Shown: positions 8,978-18,039 of the stretch, one piece after another
How positions within the stretch are numbered: position 1 is the first letter of the stretch
Layout: each line of letters starts with the position of its first letter
Source of the DNA: Sphingopyxis sp. FD7
GTDB lineage: Bacteria; Pseudomonadota; Alphaproteobacteria; Sphingomonadales; Sphingomonadaceae
Direction of reading: 5' to 3'
DNA length: 64,000 nucleotides
Assembly: GCF_003609835.1 (NCBI RefSeq)
Contig: NZ_AP017898.1
Span: 620,001 to 684,000, forward strand
Translations under genes and position numbers: made by a program
Notes under the pieces: generated by a model
The model's input: the letters and a program-made list of their open reading frames with translations, nothing else
Database searches by the model: none
Told to the model about the DNA's origin: nothing

Positions 8978-9778
8978 CTAAACCCGCGCCATAACATCCA
9001 ACACGCGCGCCGCGAGCCAGTCGGCGTCGTCGCCTGCAAAGCTGTGCGACGCACTCGCCAGGCGTTCGACGGGCAAGCGCGTCAGCATCGCCGGGCAGTC
9101 GGCGGCGAAGGCCTGCGCGGTGCGGTCGCCGGTCGCGAGCAGGATCGTCGCGGGGATGGCAAGACGCCGGGCCGCCGCATCGAGGCGCGCGGCGAGGCTG
9201 TCCGGCGCGGCGGCGGGCTTCGGGCGGCGCAGCGCCGCAAGGCCGCGGCGCAGCTTGGCGAAATCGACCTCGCCACGCAGCAGGCGCAGCAGGCTTTCGG
9301 GATCGGCAAGCCGCGACAGGTAGCGCGCGCGGATCGCCGCGGCGGGGGGTAGCGCGGGTTCGTCGGCGGTCTCCGCCGCGGCCTCATAGGTCCAGGGATT
9401 GGCGAGGATCAGCGCGTCGAGCGGCAGCGGCTGGTGGAGGAGCAGCGCGCTCGCCGCGTCGCAATTGCCGAAGGCGGCGACCCGCTCGACATGCGGTGCG
9501 GCGTCGCGGAAGGCGGCGATCGCGGCGGCGATGTCGGACGCGCTGCTTTCAAAGCCGCCGTTCACCCCCTCGCTGTCGCCGATGCCGCGACGGTCGAAGC
9601 GGAACACCGGATAGCCTGCATCGGCGATGCGCGCCGCAAGCATCGCCATGCCGCGATGCGCGCCGCTGCGGATTTCATTGCCGCCCGAAACGATGAGCAG
9701 CCCGGTGGTTCCCGGCGCCTCGTCGAGCGTGGCGGCGAGCGCGGCGCCTTCGCAGGTGAAACTCAGCTGATGCCGCAT
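8978..9778 (-). CDS. Exosortase A system-associated hydrolase 1
   Basis: A 266-residue alpha/beta-hydrolase of the type found only beside exosortase A (EpsH/XrtA) loci. The N-terminal fold elements GLLIVSGGNEIRSGAHRG and FRFDRRGIGDSEG (oxyanion and acid loop region) are clear, and a late His lies in ASASHSFAG. In place of the classical GxSxG nucleophile elbow there is AFGNCDAASA, suggesting a cysteine at the nucleophile position. The ATG at 9778 has a GGAG site six bases upstream and is preferred over the ATG at 9790. It overlaps the hydrolase 2 stop by 16 bases and is the last gene of the leftward half-operon. The substrate is unknown. Confidence 0.85.
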   Translation of the reverse strand: MRHQLSFTCEGAALAATLDEAPGTTGLLIVSGGNEIRSGAHRGMAMLAARIADAGYPVFRFDRRGIGDSEGVNGGFESSASDIAAAIAAFRDAAPHVERVAAFGNCDAASALLLHQPLPLDALILANPWTYEAAAETADEPALPPAAAIRARYLSRLADPESLLRLLRGEVDFAKLRRGLAALRRPKPAAAPDSLAARLDAAARRLAIPATILLATGDRTAQAFAADCPAMLTRLPVERLASASHSFAGDDADWLAARVLDVMARV

Positions 9779-10443
9779 GACCGGCTCCATGCCGCAATGT
9801 CGGCGGCGATCGCGTTGGCCATGGCGGCGTCCTCACCAGGCTCGGCGCGCAGCCACAGCGGCGTGCCCGCGATCCCGCCTTCGCCAAGCGGAATGCTGCG
9901 CAGCGGTTCGACGGGTTGCGCTTCGACCGCGCCAAGCTGCGAGATCATCGCGGGCGAGAGTGCATTTCCGGCGAGGAGCAGCGGCGCGGTGGCGGCTTCC
10001 GTTTGCAAGCTTTCGAGCGATGAGGTCAGTCCAGCCTCGCGGTCGGCGCTGACGCGCGCGCGCATCAGGGTGCGGAGCAGGGACGCGCCGCCGACGGGGG
10101 CGAGGCGCCACCAGGCGGTGGCTTTCGCATGGTGGTCGATGAGCGCGCCGCCACGGACCGACGCGACGATGACGGGCCCGTCGATCTCCGCGACAACGGC
10201 GGCAAGTGCGTCCTGCCACTGGTCAAGATCGACATTGGCGAGCGGGACAAGGCTCTCATTCTGGCCGGGCAGGTCGGGTAGCAGCGCCGCGAAACCGTCC
10301 GCGGCAAGCGCGCGCATCGCGAGCACCAGCGTGCGGCGGGTGCGGTTGGCTTCCTCGAACAGCGGCGGGACGAAGATGATCGTGGCGCGCGGCTGGTCGG
10401 CCGGGTCGATGCGGAGCTGATGTTCGGGGGCGTGCCCGGTCAT
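9763..10443 (-). CDS. Exosortase A system-associated hydrolase 2
   Basis: A 226-residue alpha/beta-hydrolase-like protein paired with hydrolase 1 in exosortase A loci. Visible elements are the PPLFEEANRTRRTL segment, typical of this subfamily, LLPDLPGQNES, and a nucleophile-elbow-like ASVRGGAL. No strong catalytic serine elbow is visible, so it may be a degenerate or acyl-binding partner. The ATG at 10443 follows a GGAG site and is preferred over one seven codons upstream. A REP palindrome separates it from the acyl carrier protein gene on the same strand. Confidence 0.8.
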   Translation of the reverse strand: MTGHAPEHQLRIDPADQPRATIIFVPPLFEEANRTRRTLVLAMRALAADGFAALLPDLPGQNESLVPLANVDLDQWQDALAAVVAEIDGPVIVASVRGGALIDHHAKATAWWRLAPVGGASLLRTLMRARVSADREAGLTSSLESLQTEAATAPLLLAGNALSPAMISQLGAVEAQPVEPLRSIPLGEGGIAGTPLWLRAEPGEDAAMANAIAADIAAWSRSCGIS

Positions 10444-10459
10444 CCACCTCACTCCGATC

Positions 10460-10536
10460 ATCATCCCGGCGAAGGCCGGGATCTCGCCATAGCCGAAAAC
10501 GCGACGGCGAGATCCCGGCCTTCGCCGGGATGACGG
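10460..10536. repeat. REP palindrome, GTCATCCCGGCGAAGG family, copy 3
   Basis: Inverted arms as in the other copies. Unlike those, it sits inside a co-oriented gene string, between the acyl carrier protein and hydrolase 2 genes, where it could set different transcript levels on its two sides. Confidence 0.9.
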
Positions 10537-10558
10537 TGGAGGGTGGTATCGGTGTCTG

Positions 10559-10837
10559 TCAACCGGTCACCTTGCGCGTCACGAAGGCGAGCAAATTACC
10601 ATAGGTTTCAAAGATTTCGCCGTCGATCTCGTCATCGTCGATGAGGATAGCGAGGCGGTCCTCCATCTCGGTGAGCACCGTCGCGACCGCCATCGAGTCG
10701 AACTCGGGCAGCGCGCCGAACAGCCCGCTGTCGTCGGCGAGCGCGGCCGCGCGGTCGGCGCCGAGACCGAGCACGTCGGCGAGCAGCGCGCGGAGGGCGG
10801 CATCGACGCCCGATGTTTCGGAGACGGAATCGGTCAC
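10559..10837 (-). CDS. Acyl carrier protein, exosortase A-associated
   Basis: A 92-residue acidic carrier protein. The 4'-phosphopantetheine site is Ser48 in LPEFDSMAV, between a first helix (ALRALLADVLGL) and the acidic recognition helix (IDDDEIDGEIF). It would carry an acyl group activated by the nearby acyl-CoA ligase. The GTG at 10837 overlaps the stop of the acyltransferase-like gene (GTGA), which fixes the start; the longer in-frame extension lies inside that gene. It is a dedicated carrier, distinct from the fatty-acid AcpP, which is expected near fabF and is not in the window. Confidence 0.88.
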   Translation of the reverse strand: MTDSVSETSGVDAALRALLADVLGLGADRAAALADDSGLFGALPEFDSMAVATVLTEMEDRLAILIDDDEIDGEIFETYGNLLAFVTRKVTG

Positions 10838-11823
10838 TTGTCTTTCCTCAGCAGCGAACGGGCAAAGGCCTTCAACGCCGGTCCCCATGCCGCGACGCGC
10901 GACGGATTGAAAGCCTCGATGTGCCACAGGGGATCGTGGCGGTTCATCCAGTCGCGCTTATAGGCATCGTTGCCGGTGCCGAAATCGACCCGGCGGACGC
11001 CGTCGACTTCGATCACATGGCGGAACAGCGCGGCCGAGAGCAGGGTGCCGGGCGAGGCTTTCAGACTGTCCTCGACATGCGCGAGCTTGTGGATGAAGGC
11101 GGTGCCGCCCTCGACGGTCCAGAACTGCGCCGCGACGGGCACATGGTCGATGCGCGCGATCCCCATGCGCAAGGTGCCGCGCGCGCCCTCCATTTCGGCA
11201 AAGGCGCGGAGCAGGGCGGGGTGTCCTTCTTCGGGTTTCCAGCTCGCGGCGTAGATCTGTTCATAGGCGGCCCAGCTCCCGGGATCGAACTCGGTCAGCA
11301 GCTGAATATCGACGATGCCCTTTTTCGCCTTGCGCTGGACGGTGCTGCGCAGCGCGCCGGGGCGGCTCGCCCACCAGGCGGCATGGTCCATCTCGCCGAG
11401 GTCGAGCCAGTGGCGATCGCCCGCGGGGGTGGCTTGCACCCACCAACCGGCGGCGCGCAGCGCCGCGGCGATCCGGTCATGTTCGCCTTCGAGCACGGGA
11501 TGGAGCGACAGGCGGGCGGCCTCCGCGCGCAGGCGCCTGAACAGGTCGGCGAGCGCCGCTGGCCGACCCTCGGTCCCGCTGAACAACGGTCGGATCGCGA
11601 AGCTGTACCAGTTGGTGAGGCCAGCGAGATGGCCACCCTTTTCGCGCCGTAGCGGCAGCAGCGCCGTGGCGGCGGCGCTCGAACCCCTGGCATCGACGCG
11701 GCCCTTGCCCGCAAAACCATAGGCTTCGAGCAGGTCGAACCATTCGGCGCGGTCGAAAGGCGAGGCGAAGTCTGCGGCGCGCGCCGCATCGTCATTAGCC
11801 TGATCTTCACCGTTCCCTTGCAT
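10834..11823 (-). CDS. GNAT/FemAB-like acyltransferase, exosortase A-associated
   Basis: A 329-residue protein with the double-GNAT arrangement of BioF2-like (CelD/FemAB) acyltransferases: ATALLPLRREKGG in the first half, and RMGIARIDHVPVAAQFW followed by VDFGTGNDAYKRDW in the second, the usual signature of this group. It is the first gene of the leftward set (acyltransferase, carrier protein, hydrolase 2, hydrolase 1). The ATG at 11823 has an AGAGGGG site and is preferred over ATGs at 11841 and 11892. The role suggested by context is transfer of an acyl group from the adjacent carrier protein to a cell-surface glycan or amine; that is inference. Confidence 0.8.
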   Translation of the reverse strand: MQGNGEDQANDDAARAADFASPFDRAEWFDLLEAYGFAGKGRVDARGSSAAATALLPLRREKGGHLAGLTNWYSFAIRPLFSGTEGRPAALADLFRRLRAEAARLSLHPVLEGEHDRIAAALRAAGWWVQATPAGDRHWLDLGEMDHAAWWASRPGALRSTVQRKAKKGIVDIQLLTEFDPGSWAAYEQIYAASWKPEEGHPALLRAFAEMEGARGTLRMGIARIDHVPVAAQFWTVEGGTAFIHKLAHVEDSLKASPGTLLSAALFRHVIEVDGVRRVDFGTGNDAYKRDWMNRHDPLWHIEAFNPSRVAAWGPALKAFARSLLRKDK

Positions 11824-11858
11824 GGTGCGCCCCTCTATCATCCCACCCCTAACAGCCG

Positions 11859-13391
11859 ATGACCAAGCCCCAAAATCCCGTGTCGCGTCCAATTGACCAT
11901 CTCGCCCGCTGCGGCGCGGCGGACGCGACTGCGCTGCTGACCGGCGAGCGGAGCACGACCTACGCCGAACTCGATGCAGGCGTGGGACGGCTTGCCGCGT
12001 GGCTGCGCGAACAGGTCGGCGATCCGGGCGAACGCGTCGCGAGCTGGAGCGCCAAGACGCGGCTCGCGTGCCTGATGCCGCTCGCCGCGGCGCGCGCGGG
12101 GCTGATCCACGTGCCGATCAACCCCTTGCTCAAAGGGCCACAGGCGCAGCATATCCTGGCCGACAGCGGGGCGAAGCTGCTCGTCACCAACGCGGCGCGC
12201 GCCGAGGCGCTGGGCGATGGGCTGTCCGCCGGCTGCGCGCTGCATGATCTGAAGGCGGCCGAGCAAGCCATTGATTCGGGGGCGGAGGCTTTGCCGCCGT
12301 CGAAGGCCGACCCCGATGACCTTGCCGCCATTCTCTATACCAGCGGTTCGACCGGGCGCCCCAAGGGGGTGATGCTGAGCCACGCGAATCTGTGGCTCGG
12401 CGCCGAAAGCGTCGCCACCTATCTGAAGCTGGCGCCAGCCGACCGCGTGCTCGGCGTGCTGCCCTTGAGCTTCGATTATGGGCAGAATCAGCTGTTGTCG
12501 AGCTGGTATGCGGGCGCCGCCGTGGCGCCGCTCGACTATCTGACCGCGCGCGACGTCGTGAAGGCGGTGGCGCGGCACGGCGTTACGACGCTCGCGGGCG
12601 TACCGCCGCTGTGGGTGCAGCTGGTCGAGGGCGACTGGCCTGCCGACACAGCCGCGTCGCTCAAGCGCCTGACCAACAGCGGCGGCGCGCTGACGCCGTC
12701 GCTGATCGACGCAATGCGCCGCACTTTCCCCGCCGCCGACATCTATCCGATGTACGGGCTGACCGAGGCCTTTCGATCGACCTGGCTGGAGCCCAAGTTC
12801 GTCGCCGACCATCCGACATCGATGGGGCGCGCGATCCCGCACGCCGAAATCCTTGTCTGCCGCGACGACGGCACGATCACCGCCGACGAGGAGCCGGGCG
12901 AGCTGGTGCATTGCGGCCCGCTCGTCGCGCATGGCTATTGGCGCGACGCCGCACGCACGGCCGAGCGGTTCCGCCCCGCGCCTGCGGCATCGCATTATGG
13001 CGGCACGGCGGTCTGGTCGGGCGATACGGTGCGGCGCGATGCGAACGGCCTCCTCTATTTCGTCGGCCGCGACGATGCGATGATCAAGACCGTCGGCAAC
13101 CGCGTCAGCCCGACCGAGATCGAGGACGCCGCGATCGCATCAGGGCTGGTTTACGAAGCGGTCGCGTTCGGCATTCCCGATGCGCGGCTGGGCGCGGCGA
13201 TCATATTGATCGTGCGCGGTAAGGGCGGACGCGCGGACGAGGACGGGCTTGCCGCCCATCTTCGCCAGACCCTGCCCAATTTCATGCAGCCGCAGACGAT
13301 CGAATGGCGCGACGCGCTGCCGCGCAATCCCAACGGCAAGCTCGACCGTGTGGCGATCGCCGCCGATTGGGCGAAGGCGGTGGCGGCATGA
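11859..13391 (+). CDS. Acyl-CoA ligase (AMP-forming), exosortase A system-associated
   Basis: A 510-residue ANL-superfamily ligase that would activate a carboxylic acid as acyl-AMP and load it on CoA or a carrier protein. The ATP loop YTSGSTGRPKG (160-170), the YGLTEAF motif (near 300) and the C-terminal catalytic-lysine motif NPNGKLDR (near 492) are all intact. It belongs to the subfamily found in exosortase A loci beside the PLP decarboxylase, whose start codon overlaps its stop (ATGA). It is divergent from the acyltransferase/carrier protein set with a gap of only 35 bases, so the promoters must overlap. Confidence 0.92.
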   Translation: MTKPQNPVSRPIDHLARCGAADATALLTGERSTTYAELDAGVGRLAAWLREQVGDPGERVASWSAKTRLACLMPLAAARAGLIHVPINPLLKGPQAQHILADSGAKLLVTNAARAEALGDGLSAGCALHDLKAAEQAIDSGAEALPPSKADPDDLAAILYTSGSTGRPKGVMLSHANLWLGAESVATYLKLAPADRVLGVLPLSFDYGQNQLLSSWYAGAAVAPLDYLTARDVVKAVARHGVTTLAGVPPLWVQLVEGDWPADTAASLKRLTNSGGALTPSLIDAMRRTFPAADIYPMYGLTEAFRSTWLEPKFVADHPTSMGRAIPHAEILVCRDDGTITADEEPGELVHCGPLVAHGYWRDAARTAERFRPAPAASHYGGTAVWSGDTVRRDANGLLYFVGRDDAMIKTVGNRVSPTEIEDAAIASGLVYEAVAFGIPDARLGAAIILIVRGKGGRADEDGLAAHLRQTLPNFMQPQTIEWRDALPRNPNGKLDRVAIAADWAKAVAA

Positions 13392-14617
13392 AGCCGCACG
13401 GGCCGATCCCGCCCGGTTTCCGGGCCGATCCCGACGGGATGCTGCTGATCGGCGGCGACCGCGCCGAATCGCTCGCCGACGCGGCGGGCGACACGCCACT
13501 GTTCGTCTATGACAGCGCGATGCTGAGCGCGCGCGTCGCCGAATGGCGCGCGGCGATGCCCGCCGCCGTGCAGCTTCATTATGCGATGAAGGCCAATCCC
13601 TATCCGCCGCTGCTCGCCTTCATGGGCGGGCTGGTCGACGGGTTCGATGTCGCGTCGGGCGGCGAGCTCAAGGCCGCGCTGGCGAGCGGGATGGCGGCCG
13701 AGCACATCAGCTTCGCCGGGCCGGGCAAGCGCGACCGCGAGCTGGAAGCGGCGATGGTCGCGGGCGCGACGATCAATCTCGAATCGGCGGGCGAGGCGGA
13801 GCGCGCGCTGGCGATCGCCGACCACCTCGGCGCGACGCCGCGGCTTGCGGTGCGCGTCAATCCCGACTTCGACCTCAAGGGATCGGGGATGAAGATGGGC
13901 GGCGGCGCCAAGCCCTTCGGGGTCGACACAGCCGCGGTTCCGGCGCTCGTCCGCCGCCTGATCGACGCGGGCGCCGACTGGCAGGGCTTTCATATTTTCG
14001 CGGGATCGCAGGCGCTTGACGCCGCCGCCATCGCCGAAACACAGGCGCAGACGGTCGCGCTCGCGGCGCGGCTCGCCGACGCGATCGGCGCCGCGCCGCC
14101 GCTCGTCAACCTGGGCGGCGGGATGGGCGTGCCCTATTTCCCCGGCGATACGGCGGTCGATGCCGCAGCGGTGGGAGAGGCGCTCGGCGCGACGCTCGCC
14201 GCGCGCGGCGCCGTGCTGGCGGAGAGCCGCTTCGCGATGGAATTGGGGCGTTGGCTCGTGGCGGAGGCGGGCGTCTATCTGACGCGCATCGTCGACCGGA
14301 AGGTCAGCCACGGCGAAACCTTCCTCGTCACCGACGGCGGGCTGCACCACCAGCTTGCCGCGAGCGGCAATTTCGGCACCGTCATCCGTCGCAACTATCC
14401 GATCGCGGTGGCCGGCGCGTTCGGCCGCGAAGCCGTCGAGACCGTCTCGGTCGTCGGTTGCCTCTGCACCCCGCTCGACCGGCTGGGCGACCAGGTCGCG
14501 CTGCCGCGCGCCGGGGTCGGCGACCTCATCGCGATCTTTCAGGCGGGGGCCTATGGCGCCAGCGCCAGCCCGGCGGCGTTTCTGGGGCAGGGACCGGCGC
14601 GCGAGATGCTCGTATAG
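13388..14617 (+). CDS. PLP-dependent decarboxylase, exosortase A system-associated
   Basis: A 409-residue fold-type III PLP enzyme of the ornithine/diaminopimelate decarboxylase family. Lys68 in HYAMKANPYP forms the Schiff base; the HIFAGSQ segment and the glycine-rich LVNLGGGMG phosphate loop follow; the C-terminal active-site Cys is in VVGCLCTPLD, close to residue 360. The ATG overlaps the ligase stop. The product would be an amine, possibly joined to the acyl group made by the ligase. This pairing is conserved in exosortase A loci but its product is not established. Confidence 0.93.
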   Translation: MKPHGPIPPGFRADPDGMLLIGGDRAESLADAAGDTPLFVYDSAMLSARVAEWRAAMPAAVQLHYAMKANPYPPLLAFMGGLVDGFDVASGGELKAALASGMAAEHISFAGPGKRDRELEAAMVAGATINLESAGEAERALAIADHLGATPRLAVRVNPDFDLKGSGMKMGGGAKPFGVDTAAVPALVRRLIDAGADWQGFHIFAGSQALDAAAIAETQAQTVALAARLADAIGAAPPLVNLGGGMGVPYFPGDTAVDAAAVGEALGATLAARGAVLAESRFAMELGRWLVAEAGVYLTRIVDRKVSHGETFLVTDGGLHHQLAASGNFGTVIRRNYPIAVAGAFGREAVETVSVVGCLCTPLDRLGDQVALPRAGVGDLIAIFQAGAYGASASPAAFLGQGPAREMLV

Positions 14618-14627
14618 CCGCGAAGAT

Positions 14628-14642
14628 GTCCCTGATCGGGAC
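14628..14642 (+). terminator. Weak hairpin after the decarboxylase gene
   Basis: GTCCC-tgatc-GGGAC forms a five-base-pair stem eleven bases after the decarboxylase stop and is followed by atattt. It is short for an intrinsic terminator and may only pause transcription. Confidence 0.3.
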
Positions 14643-14785
14643 ATATTTGCAAGCGTGTGAGCCAAACATATGCCAATACTAACATTATGTTCACCCTTTT
14701 CGCGCAATGGCGGAGGCTGACTCAATGGCTGTCGCCGCCGGTTTCGGACCGCGGTTCCCCCTGACGGCGTGAAAGGTTGATGATT

Positions 14786-15442
14786 ATGGCTTCGTTCCCC
14801 TCGCTCCGCCTCCCGCGCGCCGCGCTCGTGTCGGGCATCGCCGCGACGATGCTGACCGCGTGCATGGGCGCGGGCGGCAGCGCGCCACAGCTTCCCAGCG
14901 CGAACTTCGTCGCGAACCAGGAAGGGCCGGGCGAGGAATATATCATCGGCCCGCTTGACGAATTGCAGATCTTCGTGTGGCGCAACCCCGAACTTGGGGG
15001 CAAGGTCCAGGTGCGGCCCGACGGACGCATCACCACCCCGCTGATCACCGACATGCCTGCCGTCGGCAAGACGCCGACGATGCTGCAACAGGACATCAAG
15101 CTCCAGCTCAGCCAATATATCACCGACCCGATCGTCAGCGTCATCGTCACCAGCTTCAACAGCACCTTTTCGCAGCAGGTGCGGATCGTCGGCGCGACCG
15201 AGAAGCCGGCCTCGATCCCTTTTCGCGCGAACATGACGGTGCTCGACGCGATGATTGCGGTCGGTGGGCTGGGCGAATATGCGGCCGGCAACAAGGCGCG
15301 ACTCGTCCGCTTCGACAAGGGGACGGGCAAGCAGCAGGAGTTCGCGCTGCGCTTGAACGACCTCATCAAGCGCGGCGACATCAAGGCGAATGTGCGATTG
15401 CAGCCGGGCGACGTCATCATCATCCCCGAAAGCATGTTCTGA
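14786..15442 (+). CDS. Polysaccharide export lipoprotein (Wza-like), XrtA-associated
   Basis: A 218-residue outer-membrane polysaccharide export protein. The signal peptide ends in a lipobox (LTAC, Cys26). The export domain starts EEYIIGPLDELQIFVW and is followed by a SLBB-like repeat (VRIVGATEKPASIPF onward) and a VRLQPGDVIIIPESMF C-terminus. The ATG at 14786 lies nine bases after AAGG; ATG 14780 and TTG 14777 are alternatives in frame. It starts the rightward export and assembly operon, after a 168-base gap that probably holds the promoter. Confidence 0.92.
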   Translation: MASFPSLRLPRAALVSGIAATMLTACMGAGGSAPQLPSANFVANQEGPGEEYIIGPLDELQIFVWRNPELGGKVQVRPDGRITTPLITDMPAVGKTPTMLQQDIKLQLSQYITDPIVSVIVTSFNSTFSQQVRIVGATEKPASIPFRANMTVLDAMIAVGGLGEYAAGNKARLVRFDKGTGKQQEFALRLNDLIKRGDIKANVRLQPGDVIIIPESMF

Positions 15443-15490
15443 CGCCGAGGCGCGCAGCCCCCAAACCATCCCAAGGATCGACTGACCGCG

Positions 15491-17020
15491 ATGAACAGCC
15501 TTTACGACGAACTCCGGGTGGCGCTGCACAGCGTCTGGACGCGCCGGTGGCTCGTGCTGGCGGTCGCATGGGGCATCTGTATCCTCGGTTGGCTGGCGAT
15601 CGCGTCGATCCCCAACCGCTATGACAGCCGCGCGCGCCTGCTCGTCGACGTCAACGAAATCCTGCCCGACGAAGCGCAGGTCGGCGGCGGCCGGGCGCAG
15701 ATCGACCAGATCCGCGAGACGCTGACCAGCGCGCGCAACATGGAAAAGGTCGCGGCGACGACGGGCCTGCTGCCCGCGGGAGCGAGCGAGCGCGACGCGG
15801 CGAACGCGGTCGCGATGCTGCAAAAGAATATCAAGGTCGTGCCGCAGCAGGACAATATCTTTGAAATCACCTCCAGCATCGCCGTCGGCAGCCTGTCCGA
15901 CGCCGACAATGCCAAGCTGGCGTCGGGCGTGCTCGACAGCCTGATCACCGTGTTCCGCGACGATCAGCTGCGCGGCGGGCGGATCAATGCGCGCGAGGGG
16001 CTGAAGTTCCTCGACGCCCAGATTGCCGACCGCGAAAAGGCGCTGCGCGAGGTCGAGGCGCGTCGCGCGGCGTTCGAGGCGCAGAATATCGGGCTGGTCC
16101 CCGGCGGCGCCGGATCGCCCGCGCAGCGCGTCGAGGCGGCGCGCGCCGAACTCGGCCAGATCGATTCGCAGCTGGTCGCCGCGCAGGCGCAGCTTGCGGC
16201 GGCGAACGGCCAGCTCGCTTCGACCCCCGCGACCATCCCCGGCGTCGGCGGGGTCGGCGGCGGCGTCGCGCGGCAGCAGCTGGCCGGCGCGCAGAACGAG
16301 CTGTCGGCGATGCGTTCGCGCGGGCTGACCGATGCGCATCCCGACGTCATCGCGCTCAAAAGTCAGATTGCATCGCTGAAAGCACAAGCCGACCGCGAGG
16401 GAACGGGCGGCAGCGGCGGGGTACAGAACCCGGCTTACGCCTCACTCGCGGCCATGCGCGCCGAGCGACAGGCGACGGTCAGCGCGCTCACCGCGCGCAA
16501 GAGTCAGCTCATGAACGACATCGCGCGGATCACCGCGCAGCAGATCCAGAACCCCGGCATCGCCGCCGAATATGACCGGATTAACGGCGAATATACCGCG
16601 CTCAAGGCGCAATATGACAAGCTGCTCGCGCAGCGCGAACAGGTGCGGTTGCGCGGTGAGGTGCAGACCGAAACCGACGCGATCCGCATCGAATTGCTCG
16701 ATCCGCCGTCGAAACCGACGAGCCCCGCGGCGCCCAACCGGCCTTTGTTCCTGACGCTCGTGCTGCTCGCGGGCATCGGCGGCGGTGTCGGGGTTGCGTT
16801 CGGCCTGTCGCAGGTGCGCACCAGCTATGCGACCGCGGCCCGGCTCGAACGCGCGAGCGGGCTGCCGGTGATCGGATCGATCACCGAAGTCTTGACGCCC
16901 GAACGCCAGGTCGATCGCCGCAAGAAGCTCGTCTGGCTCGCCGGGGGAGGGGGCGCGCTCGTCGGCCTCTATGCGCTGCTGCTTGTCGCCGAGTTCATCC
17001 AGCGCGGCATGGTTGCGTGA
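15491..17020 (+). CDS. XrtA system polysaccharide chain-length determinant (Wzc/GumC-like)
   Basis: A 509-residue inner-membrane protein controlling polymer length. It has an N-terminal Wzz segment with a membrane span (about 19-39), a long periplasmic coiled-coil region rich in Ala, Gln and Glu (about 170-400), and two C-terminal membrane spans (about 418-440 and 484-505). There is no kinase domain; the partner kinase is the next gene. The sequence PPSKPTSPAAPNRP before the second span is the proline-rich motif usual for this family. Confidence 0.92.
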   Translation: MNSLYDELRVALHSVWTRRWLVLAVAWGICILGWLAIASIPNRYDSRARLLVDVNEILPDEAQVGGGRAQIDQIRETLTSARNMEKVAATTGLLPAGASERDAANAVAMLQKNIKVVPQQDNIFEITSSIAVGSLSDADNAKLASGVLDSLITVFRDDQLRGGRINAREGLKFLDAQIADREKALREVEARRAAFEAQNIGLVPGGAGSPAQRVEAARAELGQIDSQLVAAQAQLAAANGQLASTPATIPGVGGVGGGVARQQLAGAQNELSAMRSRGLTDAHPDVIALKSQIASLKAQADREGTGGSGGVQNPAYASLAAMRAERQATVSALTARKSQLMNDIARITAQQIQNPGIAAEYDRINGEYTALKAQYDKLLAQREQVRLRGEVQTETDAIRIELLDPPSKPTSPAAPNRPLFLTLVLLAGIGGGVGVAFGLSQVRTSYATAARLERASGLPVIGSITEVLTPERQVDRRKKLVWLAGGGGALVGLYALLLVAEFIQRGMVA

Positions 17021-17034
17021 CGGGGGGCGATGAC

Positions 17035-18039
17035 ATGAACGACCAGCGCAAAGTCAAGCGTCCACCCTCGTTGCTCGAACGCGCCGCCGATATGTTCGGG
17101 CTCGACGCCGTCGGCAACGCGCCGACGATCGACGTATCGAGCCTGCCGCCGGAGCCGGAAAAGAAGGCGAAGACGGTCAAGGCGGAGCCCGTCGCGGAGG
17201 CACCGGTCGCCGAGGCCGCCGAACCCGTCGTCGAAACCGCACCGTCGCCGCGACCTTCGCCGCGCAAGGAGGTCGCCAGGGCGGCGCCCGCGATCGTGCC
17301 GACGCGGCAGGGGACGATCGACCGGGATCGGCTCGCGGCGCAGGGCATGATCGTGCCGGGCACGCCGGTCACGGGCATTTCCGAAGAATATCGCATCGTG
17401 AAGCGCGAGCTGATCCGGGGCATCGGTGGCACGGGCAATCGCCCGATTCTGCCGCGCGGGCACCGCGTGCTGATCGCGTCGGCGAACCCCGGCGAGGGCA
17501 AGACCTTCTCCGCGGTCAATCTGGCATTGAGCCTGGCGGTCGAGGCCGATCATGACGTGCTGCTCATCGACGCCGACATTGCCAAGCCGAGCGTGCTCGA
17601 AACACTGGGGCTGGAAAATGGTCCGGGGCTGATGGACGCGCTTGCCGATCCGCATCTGGCGGTCGGCGACTGCCTGATCCAGACCGACATTCCGGGGCTG
17701 AAGGTCATGCCCGCGGGCGCGCATCATATGCACGACACCGAATTGCTTGCCTCGGCGCGGACCGAGGCGCTGCTTGCACAGCTCGAAGCGGGGGCGCCGG
17801 GGCGCATCCTGATCCTCGATTCACCGCCGGTGCTGGCGGCGTCGCCCGCCGCGGTGCTCGCCGGGCATGTCGGGCAGACGATCATGGTCGTGCGCGCCGA
17901 TACGACGCTGGAAAGCGCGCTGCGCGACGCGATCGGGCTGATGGGCGCCTGCCCGCAGATCCAGCTGCTCCTGAACGGCACCAAATTCTCGCCCGGCGGG
18001 CGCCGCTTCGGCACTTATTACGGGCAGGGGGGCGCCTGA
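17035..18039 (+). CDS. XrtA-associated tyrosine autokinase (CpsD/BY-kinase type)
   Basis: A 334-residue cytoplasmic BY-kinase that would partner the chain-length protein. After a 110-residue Pro/Ala/Glu-rich leader come ISEEYRIVKREL (bacterial tyrosine kinase N-motif), Walker A (ANPGEGKT, 150-157) and Walker A' (VLLIDAD, 176-182), then ILILDSPPVL. The C-terminus has only a short tyrosine pair (GTYYGQGGA) rather than the long Tyr cluster of enteric enzymes. ATG 17035 has a GGGGGG site; a GTG at 17017 overlapping the previous stop is an alternative. Confidence 0.9.
   Translation: MNDQRKVKRPPSLLERAADMFGLDAVGNAPTIDVSSLPPEPEKKAKTVKAEPVAEAPVAEAAEPVVETAPSPRPSPRKEVARAAPAIVPTRQGTIDRDRLAAQGMIVPGTPVTGISEEYRIVKRELIRGIGGTGNRPILPRGHRVLIASANPGEGKTFSAVNLALSLAVEADHDVLLIDADIAKPSVLETLGLENGPGLMDALADPHLAVGDCLIQTDIPGLKVMPAGAHHMHDTELLASARTEALLAQLEAGAPGRILILDSPPVLAASPAAVLAGHVGQTIMVVRADTTLESALRDAIGLMGACPQIQLLLNGTKFSPGGRRFGTYYGQGGA

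Noticed and set aside
9763-10443. Frameshift in hydrolase 2 because no clear catalytic serine motif is seen
   Set aside because: The frame is continuous, has the usual length for its subfamily and the PPLFEEANRTRR hallmark; the weak nucleophile motif seems to be a subfamily trait, not damage.
13151-16387. A 1078-codon open frame on the minus strand
   Set aside because: It lies antisense to the recognised ligase, decarboxylase, Wza and chain-length genes. Its translation is Arg/Ala/Gly/Asp-rich with no motif, as usual for shadow frames in GC-rich DNA.
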